Shown one piece after another: positions 18,820-27,152 of a stretch of 52,765 nucleotides of DNA. The stretch comes from an uncultured Alphaproteobacteria bacterium (GTDB lineage Bacteria; Pseudomonadota; Alphaproteobacteria; RF32; CAG-239): contig CALXWB010000007.1 of assembly GCA_944392225.1 (NCBI GenBank), positions 1 to 52,765 of the forward strand. The letters are read 5' to 3'. The notes beneath the pieces were generated by a model. The model did not search any database. It saw only the letters and a program-made list of their open reading frames with translations, and was not told the origin of the DNA. A program made the translations under genes and the position numbers. Position 1 is the first letter of the stretch. Each line of letters opens with the position of its first letter.

Positions 18820-20102
18820 TATTCTCTACCCCTATCGCGCGAGATAACCTTAGGATTGAGGCTGATTTCCTGGTCTTTTTTGTTTTCTTTGCTTTTAAGT
18901 TGTTCCTGCTCGGCAGAGAGCTCGTTTTTAAACTCGCTTTTCATATTGGTAAGCTTGCGGCGTTCTTCCTCTTTTCTTTGCATAATACGCTCTTTAATTT
19001 CTTCGTTCCGAGCCTTATCGGCATTTTTTTTGAGTTGTTCTTCTTTGAGCTGAGCCACGATTTCTTCTCCCTGAGAAGAAGGTTCGGGCTTTGCGGGAGA
19101 TTTGCGAAACAGCTTCATACCCGATTCTACCAATTTGCCGATATCCAAGCCCTTTTCTTTGGTCACGTCCCACACGCCGAACTCTTTGCCGTTATCATAA
19201 AATAAATCATGCAGGTCAATACCCTTGGCCTCTTTCTTTTTGTTTTTCTTAGGGGCCAACAAGCGGGCAATTTCTTGCGGAGACGGCGGATAGCCGAGAG
19301 CTTCGGCCATTTGTGCCGGAGAGATGACACATTCGCTCAAATCAAGCTCCCAAATTTTAACTCCTTTCATGGAGCAGCCGGTAAAATCCACCCCGCGCAA
19401 ACTCACCTTGGTCAGATCAATCTTGGCAAGGTCAAGCAAGGTCAAATTAAGCTTGGTCAAATTGAGTTTATGCGGATAATAAATGGCCATATATTCAACC
19501 AAAGCCTGCAGCTCCTCCACACCAAGCTCATCAATCTCAATGCCGAGCAAAATAGCCTCTTCCAAGTTAGCTTCGGTGAGCTTAACCCCATTGAGTTTGG
19601 CGCCGGTAAAATTAGTTTTGCAAAGATTGGCGCCGGAAAAAATGGCATTTGACAAATCGGCATGCGAAAAATCAACCTCTGTCAGGTTAGCCCCGGAAAA
19701 ATCAGCGCCTTTCAAGCAAGCGTTATCAAACACGGCGCCGGTCAAATCCGTTCCCGAAAAATCGGCATTTTCCAAGCTGGCTTTGGAAAACTTTTGCAAG
19801 GTCAAATCTTGGCCGGAAAAATTTTGCGTTTTATTGGCATCGGGAATTTTAAAAAGTTTTTCATTCATGGCCATTTCAGCCATGGCAATTTCTGAAGGAC
19901 GAAGTCTTTTCTCGTTATCGGGCTGTTTTTTTTCTGCGCTCGGCTCTTCTGAGTTTGAAACGGCCTTCCAGGAATAAGATAGTTTATCTTCTTTTTTCTT
20001 TGGCGGATAAGCATGGCCGGAAGATGAAAAGTCAAAAACATTTTCATCACTTTGCTTATTTTTTTTAGGCGGTATTGAAAATTTATTTTTAAATTCCGAC
20101 AT
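18819..20102 (-). CDS. Pentapeptide-repeat protein with charged C-terminal coiled coil
   Basis: The 427-residue protein has a polar, probably disordered N terminus (1-90), then about fifteen A(D/N)LxX pentapeptides (roughly 100-185, for example ADFSGANLTEVDFSHADLSN), a gap, and a second short run (LNLTKLNLTLLDLAKIDLTK). Such repeats fold as a right-handed quadrilateral beta helix. It then shows a SPAQMAEALGYPPS helix and a Glu/Lys/Arg-rich coiled coil (about 345-427). No signal peptide or membrane helix is present, so it is cytoplasmic. Coupling to the VirD4-like gene (TAATG overlap) suggests the two proteins act together. The function is unknown. Confidence 0.8.
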   Translation of the reverse strand: MSEFKNKFSIPPKKNKQSDENVFDFSSSGHAYPPKKKEDKLSYSWKAVSNSEEPSAEKKQPDNEKRLRPSEIAMAEMAMNEKLFKIPDANKTQNFSGQDLTLQKFSKASLENADFSGTDLTGAVFDNACLKGADFSGANLTEVDFSHADLSNAIFSGANLCKTNFTGAKLNGVKLTEANLEEAILLGIEIDELGVEELQALVEYMAIYYPHKLNLTKLNLTLLDLAKIDLTKVSLRGVDFTGCSMKGVKIWELDLSECVISPAQMAEALGYPPSPQEIARLLAPKKNKKKEAKGIDLHDLFYDNGKEFGVWDVTKEKGLDIGKLVESGMKLFRKSPAKPEPSSQGEEIVAQLKEEQLKKNADKARNEEIKERIMQRKEEERRKLTNMKSEFKNELSAEQEQLKSKENKKDQEISLNPKVISRDRGRE

Positions 20103-20169
20103 TTTTCAGCTTCTTTTGTTATCCTCAATACATACTATAATAAAATAGAACCCATTTTTTTTCAAATAT

Positions 20170-21960
20170 TTATTTTTTTCTCAAAATACATTCAACCTTA
20201 TCGGCTCTGAGCTTGTTGCAAAGCTCGCGCAGATTGCCGTTTGCCGACTTGATAACCAAGCGATAAAGCATTTTTCCGTTTTGCATGGAGCTTTCCACCT
20301 TAGGAGAAATTTCGGCAAACTCGGGATAAATTTCTTTAAGCATTTGCCATTCAATATCGGCGCTCTGGCGTTGGCGATAAGCCCCGAGCTGCATCACGGT
20401 CATGGCATCATATTCAGCCCCAACATAAGGGTCAAACTCACCTTTGGGTTTGTCAGGCAAGGTAATGGGCGTTTCTTTTTTCTCTCCGCCCTGGTCGATT
20501 AAAATCTCAAGCCAATTATCTTTTTTTGCCCAGGTATTTCCTGTTTTTTTCTCTTGTTTTTCTTGTTCATCGGCCCGAGCGAGCATTTCAATCATATCTT
20601 GGTTAAAAGCTTGCTTCAACTTACTTTCGATTTTAGATATTTTTTCGTTGAGCAATTGTTTGGAAAGAGGACTAAGCCCGGTATGAAAATACAAAGAGCG
20701 CAAAGCCAAAGCCCTTTCACCCGAAATTTGGTTCAGGCGCAGTTCTTGTTCATCGAGTTTCAAGCGTTTTTGCATCAAAGCAATTTTATCTGCCGTTTTA
20801 TTTGATTTTGCTTTTTCTGCCTGATACACTTCGCGGCGCAAAGCATCACAGTCACTCTCGGCAATGGCATAATCTTCATCTGCGGCCTTTACCATATTAT
20901 AATCAAGTTCCTGCTGCATCATGATGGCTGCCGTCAGCTGTGTGAAAGCATTTTTGAGATAAACTTTTTTCTGTTCCGAATTTTCTTCTTTCATAAAAGC
21001 ATTAACGTCGGCAACCAATGCTTGCGCAATCATATTGGCTCTTGAGTTCAAGCTTTCGATATAGAGTTTGTCTTTTTCATCCATACCGTTAACGCTCAGG
21101 CGTTTGGTTTCGGGATAAAGATTCAGAGCCTCTCTTTTGGCATCATAAGCATTAAAGCCGTAAATTTCTTTTCTGGCAAAATCAAATTCCGAGCGGTTGC
21201 TTAAAGCGGCATTTTGAAATGTTGAAAGCTGATTTTTGGCATCAAAATTCTGCAATTCATAAAAGTTTTTTCCTTGCAGGTGTAGGTCCTTATCTTCAAC
21301 CTTAACCAAAGAAGCATAATCTGTCACAGATGTTGCCAAGAAGGACTTAAGTTGTTCCAATTTCAATATAGCCACTTCAACATTTTTCTTATATTCTAAA
21401 TCTTCAGGCGACAAACTTCCGGCGCGTTCAAGTTTGGCATCAAGATTTTTCTGCACTTTTTGCAAAGAGGAGATTCTTTTTTCAAGCTGTTTGATTTTCT
21501 TTAAAGCAAACAAGGTGTCCTGATGTGCTTTGATGGCAGCCAAAGCCAATTGTTGTGCGGTTGTATCATAAATATAGGTCTGAGCATAATCATTGCTGTC
21601 GGTCAGATGAGTTGCGGCATAAACAACGGCAAAATTTATTTTTTTGACCGATTCGAGCAATGGGCTGAGTTCGGCATTTCGTGCATCATGCAAAGATTTG
21701 AGAATATCCTGAGCATTTTTGCCCACGGTTTCGGTCATCACCCTGTCATAAAGAGTTTTGTTGGCGGCCATAACATTATATTTAGCGGCTCTGGCCATGG
21801 ATTGATAAACATTCAGACGCCCTTTAACCGGCTCAATATCCACAATCTGAGGTTTTTCGGTTTCCGTAACCACGGGTTTTGTTTCTTGCGTTTGGGAGCA
21901 AGAAACCAAGAAAAACGAACTCATTGCGCCGATAATTAGTTTATAAATATACTTTCTCAT
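20170..21960 (-). CDS. Lipoprotein with TolC-like coiled-coil body and C-terminal SPOR domain
   Basis: The signal peptide ends in FFLVSC, a lipobox placing the lipidated cysteine at residue 21. The long middle (40-500) is helical, with heptad-like stretches and phrases such as SMARAAKYNVMAA and NAALSNRSEFDFARKEI that resemble the coiled-coil halves of outer-membrane efflux (TolC) proteins. The last ~80 residues (MQLGAYRQRQSADIEWQMLK to the end) look like a SPOR domain, which binds denuded peptidoglycan. I start at MRKYIY (21960), since the upstream extension precedes the signal peptide. It lies 67 bp upstream of the pentapeptide gene on the same strand. A fusion of these two parts is unusual. 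Confidence 0.65.
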   Translation of the reverse strand: MRKYIYKLIIGAMSSFFLVSCSQTQETKPVVTETEKPQIVDIEPVKGRLNVYQSMARAAKYNVMAANKTLYDRVMTETVGKNAQDILKSLHDARNAELSPLLESVKKINFAVVYAATHLTDSNDYAQTYIYDTTAQQLALAAIKAHQDTLFALKKIKQLEKRISSLQKVQKNLDAKLERAGSLSPEDLEYKKNVEVAILKLEQLKSFLATSVTDYASLVKVEDKDLHLQGKNFYELQNFDAKNQLSTFQNAALSNRSEFDFARKEIYGFNAYDAKREALNLYPETKRLSVNGMDEKDKLYIESLNSRANMIAQALVADVNAFMKEENSEQKKVYLKNAFTQLTAAIMMQQELDYNMVKAADEDYAIAESDCDALRREVYQAEKAKSNKTADKIALMQKRLKLDEQELRLNQISGERALALRSLYFHTGLSPLSKQLLNEKISKIESKLKQAFNQDMIEMLARADEQEKQEKKTGNTWAKKDNWLEILIDQGGEKKETPITLPDKPKGEFDPYVGAEYDAMTVMQLGAYRQRQSADIEWQMLKEIYPEFAEISPKVESSMQNGKMLYRLVIKSANGNLRELCNKLRADKVECILRKK

Positions 21961-21984
21961 AATTGCCGCCTTTTGAATATAACA

Positions 21985-22004
21985 AATATGTAACAATATG
22001 TAAC
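21985..22004. promoter_or_regulatory. Tandem decamer AATATGTAAC x2 in divergent promoter region
   Basis: Two adjacent perfect copies of AATATGTAAC sit in the 127-bp gap between the divergent SPOR lipoprotein and Gfo/Idh genes. One helical turn per copy would suit an operator, but no regulator is indicated. Confidence 0.3.
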
Positions 22005-22087
22005 AAGAATTTAAGAGATTTTTACCAAAACTTTTGCTAATAGTAAACTAAATAAATCAGCAAACTTAAATTTAAGGAATAAAAATC

Positions 22088-23113
22088 ATGACAAACAATG
22101 TGAGAGTCGCCGTGATCGGCGCCGGAATGATGGGCAAAAACCATCTTAAAACATATAAAAACATGCAAGGTGTCGACCTGGTCGGCGTTTATGATATTTT
22201 CCCGGAAGCCAGAGAGAAAGCTGCCGAAATGTTTGGCATCAAAGCATTTTCTTCTCTTGAAGAAGTTGCCGAAAATGTTGATGCCGTCAGCGTTGTGACC
22301 ACTTCTGTCACCCACGCCGATGTTGGTGAGTTCTTTTTGAACAAGGGTATCCACTGCATGATGGAAAAGCCGCTTGCCACCACGGAAGAAGGCTGCCGCC
22401 GCTTGATTAATGCCGCCGCCAAAAACAATGTTACCTTGCTCGTCGGCCATATTGAACAATTCAACCCGGCAGTGGAGCAAATGCACAAAATTTTGCACGA
22501 CACGTCCAAGATTCGTTCTTTAACGGCACAACGCATGTCAGCTGCCAGCGGTCGTATCACCGATGTTGATGTTTCAATGGACTTAATGATTCACGATGCC
22601 GAAATCATTTTATCTTTAGTTCAGTCGCCGATTAAAAACGTGCAAGCCGCTGCCGTCACCACGCCGGATCACCCGGAAGGCAAGGACTATATCACGGCTT
22701 TGCTCACCTTTGAAAACGGTGTAACAGCCAACATCACGGCCAGCCGCATCACCCAAGCCCGTGTTCGCACTCTGACCGTGACCACAGATACCAACTACAT
22801 TGATATGGACTTTATCAACCAAAGTATCAACGTTCACTCTCAAGGCCGCATGCCCTATGTCAACCAAGAAAGCATTCCAGATTGGATGAACTATGGCTTG
22901 AAAGGCAGTGTGGAACAATTGTTCATTCCAACCAACCAACCTTTGACCGCAGAGCTCACCCACTTTATCAACTGTGTCAATGGCAAAGAAACACCGCGTA
23001 TTACGGGAGAAAATGCTTTGGCTGCTCTGCGTGTTATCTGGGCTGTTCAAAAGAAATTGGGCTTATGGCAAGAAGAAGAAAAAGAAAACATTCAAATTGC
23101 CAAAGCTGCATAA
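22088..23113 (+). CDS. Gfo/Idh/MocA family oxidoreductase
   Basis: An N-terminal Rossmann fold (VAVIGAGMMGKNHLKTY, residues 7-23) is followed by the family motif MMEKPLATT with the catalytic-region lysine, and a C-terminal alpha/beta domain with VDVSMDLMIHDAEIILSLV. The enzyme should be an NAD(P)-dependent sugar or inositol dehydrogenase. The DLMIHD pattern resembles the UDP-GlcNAc 3-dehydrogenase GnnA subgroup of lipid A synthesis, but gnnB and lpx genes are not adjacent, so the substrate stays open. 341 residues is typical. It is monocistronic, with a terminator at 23145-23176. Confidence 0.85.
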   Translation: MTNNVRVAVIGAGMMGKNHLKTYKNMQGVDLVGVYDIFPEAREKAAEMFGIKAFSSLEEVAENVDAVSVVTTSVTHADVGEFFLNKGIHCMMEKPLATTEEGCRRLINAAAKNNVTLLVGHIEQFNPAVEQMHKILHDTSKIRSLTAQRMSAASGRITDVDVSMDLMIHDAEIILSLVQSPIKNVQAAAVTTPDHPEGKDYITALLTFENGVTANITASRITQARVRTLTVTTDTNYIDMDFINQSINVHSQGRMPYVNQESIPDWMNYGLKGSVEQLFIPTNQPLTAELTHFINCVNGKETPRITGENALAALRVIWAVQKKLGLWQEEEKENIQIAKAA

Positions 23114-23144
23114 TAAACATTTGCCAAAAGCAAAGTTTTATAAT

Positions 23145-23176
23145 AAAAAGGGGGATAAGTTTTATTCCCCTTTTTT
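23145..23176 (+). terminator. Rho-independent terminator of the Gfo/Idh gene
   Basis: AAAAAGGGGGATAA pairs with TTATTCCCCTTTTTT around a short loop, about 31 bp after the stop codon. Confidence 0.8.
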
Positions 23177-23207
23177 GGTGGAGACACAACTATTTACAAA
23201 CAAAAGG

Positions 23208-23433
23208 AAAAACTCGGAGAATGAGGCGAGTAGTAGGCGCCGAGGGAAAAAGTACCGGAGTTCTGCCGCAAAAGAAAGCACCCAAATGTGCTTTCTTTAA
23301 GGAAAAGCAATGAGACTTGGCTTTGAAAGAATGCGACAGCTTTCGTAACAAAGCCTTAGTCGGAATTGAAAAGCGTACATGAGGACACTTTTTACCCGAT
23401 GGCAACGCACTAATCGCCCATTATACGAGTTTT
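23208..23433. repeat. Interrupted long palindrome B upstream of truA
   Basis: This fills most of the 330-bp gap before truA, with no gene. The left arm (about 23208-23258, beginning AAAAACTCGG) matches the reverse complement of 23378-23433 (ending ACGAGTTTT), including GGGAAAAAGT against GGGTAAAAAGTGT. Between the arms lie two smaller hairpins: AGAAAGCAC-CCAAAT-GTGCTTTCT at 23273-23296 and GGCTTTG...CAAAGCC at 23320-23355. The right arm carries the family tip GTACATGAGG. Confidence 0.5.
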
Positions 23434-23443
23434 AAGAAAATAG

Positions 23444-24250
23444 ATGAGATACAAACTAACTATAGAATACGACGGAACCAACCTGCTCGGTTGGCAAAGA
23501 CAATTGGATGGTCCCAGCGCTCAAGAATATCTGGAAACCGCCATTGCCTGCTTCACCGGCACGGAAAAAGTTTCGGCCGATGAAAAAGGCAACGTCTATA
23601 ATCCTTTTAACATCTATGGCAAGGAGCCGAAAATTACTGTCCAATGCGCGGGGCGGACCGATGCCGGCGTGCACGCTTTGTGCCAAGTGGCACATTTTGA
23701 CATGGATAAAGAGGTCGATGAGTTCCGCATGTTGCAGGGTTTGAATCATCACCTGCGCAGTCAAGATATTGCCATGAGCGTCTTAAAAGTCGAGAAAGTG
23801 GCTGATGATTTTAATGCCCGTTTTTCCGCCAAAGGCAGAGGCTATATTTACAAGATTTTAAACCGCCGTTCTTTTCCGGCTTTGCAAAAAAATCGGGTCT
23901 GGTGGGTGCCTTATCCGCTGGATGTGGAAAAAATGCGTGAAGGCGCCGAATATCTGCTCGGGCAGCATGATTTCACCTCTTTTCGCGCCGCAGCCTGCCA
24001 AGCCAAATCACCGATAAAAACGCTGGATAGATTGGACATTGTCCAAAACGGCGATGAGATAGATTTTATTGTTGAAGCCAAATCATTTTTGCATCATCAG
24101 GTAAGAAATATGGTCGGCACGTTGAAAATGGTCGGGAATCATCAGATTAAACCTGAAGACGTCAAAACCATTTTGGAAGCCAAAGACAGGAGAAAATCCG
24201 GCCCCAATGCACCGGCCTGCGGCTTATATTTGAGCAAAGTGGAATATTAA
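23444..24250 (+). CDS. truA: tRNA pseudouridine(38-40) synthase TruA
   Basis: TruA isomerises uridines 38-40 in the anticodon arm. RYKLTIEYDGTNLLGWQRQ opens the domain; the catalytic aspartate is in CAGRTDAGVHAL; FHHQVRNMVGTL-like FLHHQVRNMVGTLKMVG closes it. At 268 residues it is slightly long because about 22 extra residues (VSADEKGNVYNPFNIYGKEP) lie just before the catalytic motif. The 3' end overlaps the convergent recX by 4 bp. The preceding gap contains palindrome B. Confidence 0.95.
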   Translation: MRYKLTIEYDGTNLLGWQRQLDGPSAQEYLETAIACFTGTEKVSADEKGNVYNPFNIYGKEPKITVQCAGRTDAGVHALCQVAHFDMDKEVDEFRMLQGLNHHLRSQDIAMSVLKVEKVADDFNARFSAKGRGYIYKILNRRSFPALQKNRVWWVPYPLDVEKMREGAEYLLGQHDFTSFRAAACQAKSPIKTLDRLDIVQNGDEIDFIVEAKSFLHHQVRNMVGTLKMVGNHQIKPEDVKTILEAKDRRKSGPNAPACGLYLSKVEY

Positions 24251-24792
24251 AAATCAACTTCTGCCTGGCAAACTTCACAGACTATATCATAAGAAAAACC
24301 GGCGCGCGCCAAAGCCGCCATATCTTTTTGCTTATACTCGGCTTGTTTATCGGTTGGACGAAAGCGGCCGATTCGTTTTTTCTTGGCAAATTTGAGTGCC
24401 GCCGCCAGCTCATCATAATCTTGTTCGGAAAGTATGCGCTCGACAATATCATCGGCCACCCCTTTTTCTTTGAGCTTATTTTTAATATAGCGGGTGGACT
24501 TGCCCATGGCTTGATAGTCTTTTATTTTGAGCTCGGCAAAGCGCTCATCGTTCACATAATTAAAGCGGCAAAAATCGGAGATAATTTCTTCAATCCAGGC
24601 ATAGGCTTCTTTCTTGTCAAATTCTTTGTTTTGATAGGCATAATCATTCACGCGTTTTTGCAACACCTGGCGCAAATTGGCAACCGAGGTTTCATAACGT
24701 TTGAGATAATAGAGCGCAATGTTTTTCAAGCGTTGCGCGGTAATTTTTTTCAAAATTTTTTTCTTAAATGTTTTTTCTTGTGTTTCAAACAA
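24247..24792 (-). CDS. recX: Regulatory protein RecX
   Basis: RecX modulates RecA filament growth. The protein is a helical three-repeat type: LRQVLQKRVNDY, YVNDERFAELKIKDYQAMGKS, IKNKLKEKGVADDIVERIL, and a C-terminal IGRFRPTDKQAEYKQKDMAALARAGFSYDIV. I place the start at the TTG at 24790-24792, eight bases after AAGGGAG; an upstream GTG (24816) lacks such a site. About 181 residues is normal for the family. recA is not in the window; recX stands alone, convergent with truA and divergent from hslO. Confidence 0.88.
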   Translation of the reverse strand: MFETQEKTFKKKILKKITAQRLKNIALYYLKRYETSVANLRQVLQKRVNDYAYQNKEFDKKEAYAWIEEIISDFCRFNYVNDERFAELKIKDYQAMGKSTRYIKNKLKEKGVADDIVERILSEQDYDELAAALKFAKKKRIGRFRPTDKQAEYKQKDMAALARAGFSYDIVCEVCQAEVDF

Positions 24793-24867
24793 CTTGCAAA
24801 CTCCCTTAAAAATCACTACATATTTAACAACAATTAATCTAAAAATTCACTAATAAGGGGAAAAATT

Positions 24868-25782
24868 TTGAACAATTTTGATATCTGCACATCATTTCAC
24901 ATTGAAAACGGTGCTTTTCGCGGCCGTTTAGTCAGATTAAACAAAGTCATAGACACCATTTTGCAAAAGCATCAATATCCAACGCCGGTTTCCGCCGTCA
25001 TTGCCGAAAGCTCGGCTTTGGCCGCCATTTTGGCCAGCTCCATCAAATATGACGGTTTGTTCACGTTGCAAACCGAGAGCAACGGCCCTGTTTCCATGGT
25101 GGTGGTTGATGTCAAATCCGATGGCACGATGCGCGCCTGCGCCAAGTTTGATGAAGCACATTTGGAACAAGCTCAAGCTTTGAGAAAAACAAGCGGCGAG
25201 ATTGAACCCGCCCCGCACCTGATGGGCGAAGGTCATTTGGCATTCACGGTTGACCAAGGGCCTGATACACAGCTCTATCAAGGTGTTGTTGATTTGCAAG
25301 GCAAGACCTTGACCGATTGTGCCTTGAGATATTTCAAACAATCCGAGCAGATTGACACGGCTTTGCAACTGTTTTTGTTGCCGCCGCAAGGAGAATCAAA
25401 AAGCTGGAGTGCGGCCGGAATTATGATTCAAAAAATGCCGGTTAAAGGCGGTAAAGAAGCTTTGGATGAAGACGCCGCCAAAGATGCCTGGGAGCAAGCC
25501 CAAGTCTTTTTACACTCATTGACGGCAAATGAAGTTTTCAATGCCGATTTGAGCGCGGAAGAAATTTTGCATCGTCTGTATCATGACAATAAGTTGGTTA
25601 TCACCAAGAGCATGGAATATAAATTCGGCTGCCGCTGCAATCGAGAAAAATTGCTTAAGACCTTGCGTTCCTTCGGTAAAGAAGAGATTGAACATCTGGT
25701 TGAAAACGGCAAAATCACGGCCGAATGTCATTTTTGCGGTGAAAAATATGTCTTTGATAAAGGCGAAATTTTGGAGCATTAA
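24868..25782 (+). CDS. hslO: Redox-regulated chaperone Hsp33
   Basis: Hsp33 is a cytoplasmic holdase activated by oxidation of a zinc-bound cysteine cluster. The four zinc cysteines are present in the C-terminal switch: FGCRCNREK and AECHFCGEKY (CxC ... CxxC), about residues 250-293. The N-terminal core has VIAESSALAAILASSIKYDG and GHLAFTVDQGP. Length is 304. The gene begins with TTG at 24868, seven bases after AAGGGG; no ATG at a suitable place exists. Confidence 0.95.
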   Translation: MNNFDICTSFHIENGAFRGRLVRLNKVIDTILQKHQYPTPVSAVIAESSALAAILASSIKYDGLFTLQTESNGPVSMVVVDVKSDGTMRACAKFDEAHLEQAQALRKTSGEIEPAPHLMGEGHLAFTVDQGPDTQLYQGVVDLQGKTLTDCALRYFKQSEQIDTALQLFLLPPQGESKSWSAAGIMIQKMPVKGGKEALDEDAAKDAWEQAQVFLHSLTANEVFNADLSAEEILHRLYHDNKLVITKSMEYKFGCRCNREKLLKTLRSFGKEEIEHLVENGKITAECHFCGEKYVFDKGEILEH

Positions 25783-25854
25783 GGCGTTAACGACATTTTA
25801 ATTTATCAATTTTAATATAATCAACAGCTATGATATTAAAATGGAATTAAAAAG

Positions 25855-26472
25855 ATGAACATATTCAAAAAAATTTTGCCCCTGATGTTGGTGGTTAGCA
25901 TGGTTTCTTCCTGCGCTTTGTTCAAATCCGCCGAGGAAGAACCCGATAACTATCGTGTTCCGCGTTTTACCAGCCTGGAACCGATTGACTTTAAAGTAAA
26001 ACAAATTGATGTTGTTTCAGAGTTCACCCCCACCTTCACGCGCCCCAATGTAGAACACCTTTTCCCAATCTCCATTGAGCGCACGGCCAAAGTTTGGGCC
26101 AGAGATCGCCTCAAAGCCGTAGATTTCGGCAGTGATCGTGTGGCAGAAGTCATCATCAAAGATGCCAGCGTCACGGAAGAAATTGAAAAATCGCAAGAGA
26201 TGTTTGTCAAAGACCGCATCAAATATCGCGCCAATTTGGATGTTGTTATCCGCATAACCGATACCAAGAGCCTGTCCAAAGCCGAAACCGAGGTTATTGC
26301 TTGGCGTGAGTTGATAATTCCGGCAGATACGGATATTACCGAAAAAGAACAATATTGGAATTCTATGGTCACCAAATTGTTCAACGAGTTTAATGCCAAG
26401 ATGGACCAAAACATTCATCGCTACTTGAATGCTTATATTGAAAACAACAATTATATAGAAAATTACGAATAA
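25855..26472 (+). CDS. Conserved alphaproteobacterial lipoprotein, function unknown
   Basis: A signal peptide ends in MVSSC (lipobox, cysteine about residue 20), so the 205-residue protein should be a membrane-anchored lipoprotein. The body has VEHLFPISIERTAKVWARDRLKAVDFG and VIIKDASVTEEIE, a pattern I associate with an uncharacterised family of small lipoproteins of Rhodospirillales-type bacteria, but I cannot give a name. The C terminus is helical with Asn-rich end. It follows hslO by 72 bp and has its own terminator at 26486-26515, so it may be cotranscribed with hslO. Confidence 0.7.
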   Translation: MNIFKKILPLMLVVSMVSSCALFKSAEEEPDNYRVPRFTSLEPIDFKVKQIDVVSEFTPTFTRPNVEHLFPISIERTAKVWARDRLKAVDFGSDRVAEVIIKDASVTEEIEKSQEMFVKDRIKYRANLDVVIRITDTKSLSKAETEVIAWRELIIPADTDITEKEQYWNSMVTKLFNEFNAKMDQNIHRYLNAYIENNNYIENYE

Positions 26473-26485
26473 GTTGTTCACACAC

Positions 26486-26515
26486 AAAAAAGGCCGGAAT
26501 TCCGGCCTTTTTTTT
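26486..26515. terminator. Bidirectional terminator between lipoprotein and apaG
   Basis: AAAAAAGGCCGGAA directly abuts TTCCGGCCTTTTTTTT: a near-perfect stem with A and T runs serving the plus-strand lipoprotein and the minus-strand apaG, whose stop codon overlaps it. Confidence 0.88.
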
Positions 26516-26921
26516 AATTCAAAATTCTGTTTTGGGGTTGATAATTTGTTGCCAAAGTCAATGTCGGAATACGAATATTTTTAGTCACTTTGGCATCTTC
26601 CACAATTTTGCAACTTCCGTAAAAAACCGCATGAGTCGATTCTATCGGAGCCGTTGAGGTAAATTCAAAATATTCGCCCGGTTCAAGCTCGGGAATCTCC
26701 CCCTTAAAGCCCAAAGAATCATCACAGAACCGATTCCCCTTATCATCGGTAATATTCCAGTTTTTACCGAGCAATTGAATTTTGTGCTTTGAGTTATTTT
26801 CAATGCAAAGATAATAGCCCCACAAATTTCCCTGTGCCGATTCTTCCACCAAAACAGGACAAGCAGAAACCTTAATACCATCGGTCACGTTTGTTTGCAT
26901 ATCATCTTCAAAATTAAACAT
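26514..26921 (-). CDS. apaG: ApaG (DUF525) protein
   Basis: ApaG is a small immunoglobulin/fibronectin-like beta-sandwich protein linked to divalent cation resistance and, historically, to Ap4A hydrolase operons. Typical elements are the N-terminal TDGIKVSACPVLVEE, GNLWGYYLCIENNS, IQLLGKNWNITDDKGN and LEPGEYFEFTSTAPIES. The 135 residues are normal. GAGG sits eight bases before the ATG; a second ATG at 26900 (MQTNVTDG) is closer to the usual start. It stands alone with terminators around it; apaH is absent. Confidence 0.92.
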   Translation of the reverse strand: MFNFEDDMQTNVTDGIKVSACPVLVEESAQGNLWGYYLCIENNSKHKIQLLGKNWNITDDKGNRFCDDSLGFKGEIPELEPGEYFEFTSTAPIESTHAVFYGSCKIVEDAKVTKNIRIPTLTLATNYQPQNRILN

Positions 26922-27095
26922 ATCAAAAACCTCAAAACTTTAATTGATGCGTTAATGATTCCTTAACTTTTTCTGATTCGCAAACAGAGTCTGTCTTATC
27001 CCCAAACTTTTCCTCAAGAAAAATTTTTTCATATTTTTATTTTGACAACAATTAAATAGCAGCATGGTCATTTGCACAGAGTCGCAAAACAAACA

Positions 27096-27137
27096 AGCAC
27101 AAAAAAAGCACCCGTTTCAGGGTGCTTTTTTTGTGCT
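27096..27137. terminator. Strong terminator with 18-bp perfect stem
   Basis: The arms 27096-27113 and 27120-27137 are perfect complements around the loop GTTTCA, containing A7 and T7 runs. It ends carD (minus) and would also stop plus-strand transcription. Confidence 0.88.
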
Positions 27138-27152
27138 CAGAGAGCAAACGAT

